A stretch of DNA of 5,328 bases from an uncultured bacterium (GTDB lineage: Bacteria; Bacteroidota; Bacteroidia; Chitinophagales; CAIOSU01), in assembly GCA_903861055.1 (NCBI GenBank), contig CAIOSU010000459.1, positions 1-5,328 of the forward strand, read 5' to 3'. Of this stretch, positions 3,939-5,328 are shown in pieces; within the stretch, counting starts at the first letter, position 1; each line of letters begins with the position of its first letter. The notes below the pieces were generated by a model. It was given only the letters and a program-made list of their open reading frames with translations. It ran no database searches and had not been told where the DNA came from. Made by a program: the position numbers and the translations under genes.

Positions 3939-5117
3939 ATGGATATAGCACTTTTTGGGTTCGGATGCGTGGGGCAGGGCCTCTATGATGCCCTCGGGCA
4001 AAGCCACGGCTTTAAAGCCGGCATACAGAAAATTGGCGTAAAAGACCGCCACAAACCACGCAAAATAGCCGCCCATCATTTCTCCTTCGATAGCCAAGAA
4101 ATACTGGGCCGCAGCGATATACAAGCCATTGTTGAGCTCGTTGACAATGCCGAAGATGCCCTATCTATAGTGCGCACCGCCATGCAGCGCGGTCTGCATG
4201 TGGTATCGGCCAATAAAAAACTGTTGGCCGAGCATTTCGGCACCCTTTTCCAGTTGCAGCAGCAACACGGCGTGGCCTTGCTATACGAGGGCGCCTGTGC
4301 GGGCAGCATACCCATCATTCGCAACCTGGAGGAGTACTACGACACCGAAACCCTGCACAGCATTAGTGGCATCATTAACGGCAGCAGCAACTACATCCTC
4401 ACGCGCATGGATAAGGACGGGCTAGACTACCACACCGCGCTGGCGCAAGCCCAAGAGCTCGGCTTTGCCGAAATAGACCCGTGGCTAGATGTGGCGGGCT
4501 TCGACCCGAAGTACAAACTGGTACTGCTGGTGGTGCATGCCTTTGGGGTAATATTCAAGCCCGAAGCGGTGCTCAACTTGGGCATACAGAACATCTCGGC
4601 ATTCGATATTGAGCATGCCGCCCTCAAGGGCCAGCGCATTAAGCTGGTGGCATACGCCGCCCGCCACGGCAACCACCTACAGGCATACGTGTTGCCCCGC
4701 TTTGTGGGCACCGAAAGCAACCTCATCAACATCGACAACGAATACAATGCCGTTGAGATAGAAGGGGCTTTCTCGGGCAAGCAACTGCTGGTGGGCAAGG
4801 GGGCGGGCAGCTACCCTACCGGTGCGGCCGTGCTATCAGATGTGGCGGCACTGAGCCACCAATACCGCTACGAATACAAAAAACTGCACCAAAACCTGGC
4901 CACCAACGGCCACGGGCAGCACACCCTGCACACCGACTTTACCCTGCGCCTATACATACGCTACACCCACGACACCGAACTGGAACCGCTGGATATTATA
5001 GAGGTAATAGAGCAATACACCTCGCCGCGCGCCAAATACCTCATTGCCGAAGTCGCCTTCGCCTCGCTGTATGCGTTGCAGAGTAAGGAGAATAAGTTGT
5101 TTGTGGCGGTGGTGTAG
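3939..5117 (+). CDS. hom: Homoserine dehydrogenase (monofunctional)
   Basis: Hom reduces aspartate 4-semialdehyde to homoserine with NAD(P)H, supplying MetX and the threonine branch. The 392-residue product begins with a Rossmann loop, FGFGCVGQGLY (6-16). SANKKLLAEH lies at 90-99 with the conserved Lys near 93-94, then EGACAGSIPIIRNL at 117-130 and IINGSSNYILTRM at 145-157. The substrate/catalytic segment GFAEIDPWLDVAGFDPKYK at 175-193 carries Glu178, Asp189 and Lys193 (counterparts of yeast Asp219 and Lys223). KGAGSYPTGAAVLSD at 287-301 completes the fold. No aspartokinase domain is present. The C-terminal part (about 332-392) is where an ACT domain usually sits, but it lacks a readable DxPGVL ligand loop and is short, so threonine feedback may be altered. 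Base composition is richer in G+C than in the upstream E1 gene. The ATG at 3939 begins right at the Rossmann strand and there is no upstream alternative in frame with better support. Confidence 0.95.
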   Translation: MDIALFGFGCVGQGLYDALGQSHGFKAGIQKIGVKDRHKPRKIAAHHFSFDSQEILGRSDIQAIVELVDNAEDALSIVRTAMQRGLHVVSANKKLLAEHFGTLFQLQQQHGVALLYEGACAGSIPIIRNLEEYYDTETLHSISGIINGSSNYILTRMDKDGLDYHTALAQAQELGFAEIDPWLDVAGFDPKYKLVLLVVHAFGVIFKPEAVLNLGIQNISAFDIEHAALKGQRIKLVAYAARHGNHLQAYVLPRFVGTESNLINIDNEYNAVEIEGAFSGKQLLVGKGAGSYPTGAAVLSDVAALSHQYRYEYKKLHQNLATNGHGQHTLHTDFTLRLYIRYTHDTELEPLDIIEVIEQYTSPRAKYLIAEVAFASLYALQSKENKLFVAVV

Positions 5118-5131
5118 AAATAAGGCAGTTT

Positions 5132-5159
5132 GGATTTGTAATCCTATATTCTAGGAGGG
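5132..5159. repeat. Three-base-loop hairpin plus TTCTAGGAGGG after hom
   Basis: GGATT-TGT-AATCC (5132-5144) is a perfect 5-bp hairpin with a 3-base loop, 15 bases after the hom stop. The 11-mer TTCTAGGAGGG (5149-5159) follows and also occurs at 3860-3870, again downstream of a three-base-loop hairpin. CCTA/TAGG (5143-5146 with 5152-5155) can form an alternative stem. It lies between convergent genes and has no T-tract, so it is a REP-like relic or a weak terminator. Confidence 0.4.
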
Positions 5160-5184
5160 GAACCAGTATGGTCTAATACAACAA

Positions 5185-5328
5185 CTACAGTAGATACATA
5201 AAAGACTGGGGTGCTGTGAAGTTAGTATACTCTTGCTTAGGATTAATTGGCTCTTCATATAAAACGGGATTATGAACTTCTATGGCAATGGCAAAATCCC
5301 TCCCGTCAAAATATGACTTAAAGAAACT
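5185..5328 (-). CDS. Hypothetical protein, C-terminal 47 residues (5' end outside the window)
   Basis: On the minus strand the frame is open from the window edge (5328) for 47 codons and stops at TAG (5187-5185); the other two minus frames and the plus frames are quickly closed. Visible stretches include YFDGRDFAIAIEVHNPVLYEE and, near the end, YTNFTAPQSFMYLL. The composition looks like a real folded protein: alternating hydrophobic strands and ordinary acidic and aromatic residues. The beta-rich end with a PQSF-like motif faintly recalls ASCH/PUA-type domains, but this is a guess and I do not name a family. It is convergent with hom and separated by 67 bases, so it belongs to a different transcription unit, and it is more A/T-rich than hom. 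Confidence 0.6.
   Translation of the reverse strand, partial: SFFKSYFDGRDFAIAIEVHNPVLYEEPINPKQEYTNFTAPQSFMYLL

Noticed and set aside
3878..3988. 36-codon frame behind a perfect AGGAGG, overlapping the hom start
   Set aside because: The peptide is translated repeat sequence followed by out-of-frame hom. AGGAGG is part of the repeated TTCTAGGAGGG element, and main genes here use no Shine-Dalgarno. It is mentioned only in the leader-repeat finding.
4076..4798. Several antisense and alternate-frame ORFs inside hom
   Set aside because: They are Ser/Cys/Arg-rich translations of a G/C-rich coding region in the wrong frame; hom covers the region fully.
5165..5176. AGGAGG followed by ATG GTC TAA after hom
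   Set aside because: A two-codon frame is not a gene; the purine tract belongs to the repeated 11-mer.

Overview
The window reads as a stretch of a Bacteroidota chromosome, probably from the Cytophagia/Chitinophagia/Sphingobacteriia side. The grounds are the flavour of the proteins, A-rich start regions with no Shine-Dalgarno in front of the main genes, and spacers filled with TTCAAATT-type repeats. No database search was possible, so the placement is by recognition only.

Layout. (1) 1-941: the 3' part of a MoeB/MoeZ-type E1 enzyme with a C-terminal rhodanese domain; its N-terminus lies outside the window. (2) 942-1237: a 296-base non-coding leader. It holds two copies of an A/T-rich 33-base repeat, a 16-codon open frame starting Met-Cys-Cys-Cys-Cys, and a strong intrinsic terminator 57 bases before the next gene. 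(3) 1238-2563 metY, O-acetylhomoserine sulfhydrylase. (4) 2564-2676: a spacer with hairpins and repeats. (5) 2677-3738 metX, homoserine O-acetyltransferase, whose last codons run through a heptamer tandem repeat. (6) 3739-3938: a 200-base spacer with a REP-like palindrome and a copy of the metX leader repeat. (7) 3939-5117 hom, homoserine dehydrogenase. (8) 5118-5184: a short convergent spacer with another three-base-loop hairpin. (9) 5185-5328: the 3' end of an unrecognised gene on the minus strand.

The three complete genes make one pathway. Hom reduces aspartate semialdehyde to homoserine, MetX acetylates it, and MetY replaces the acetate with sulfur to give homocysteine. The upstream E1/rhodanese enzyme belongs to the family that charges small ubiquitin-like sulfur carriers as thiocarboxylates. 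Its position suggests, without proving, that MetY may receive sulfur from such a carrier.

The most notable signal is the metY leader. A poly-cysteine mini-frame is followed by mutually exclusive RNA pairings: a 1:2 hairpin over the Cys codons, a plausible 2:3 antiterminator, and a 3:4 terminator with a GCAA loop and T-tract. This is the architecture of a translation-coupled, trp-type attenuator, here apparently sensing charged tRNA-Cys and controlling homocysteine synthesis. The spacers also carry repeat families whose hairpins keep their shape while their bases covary.
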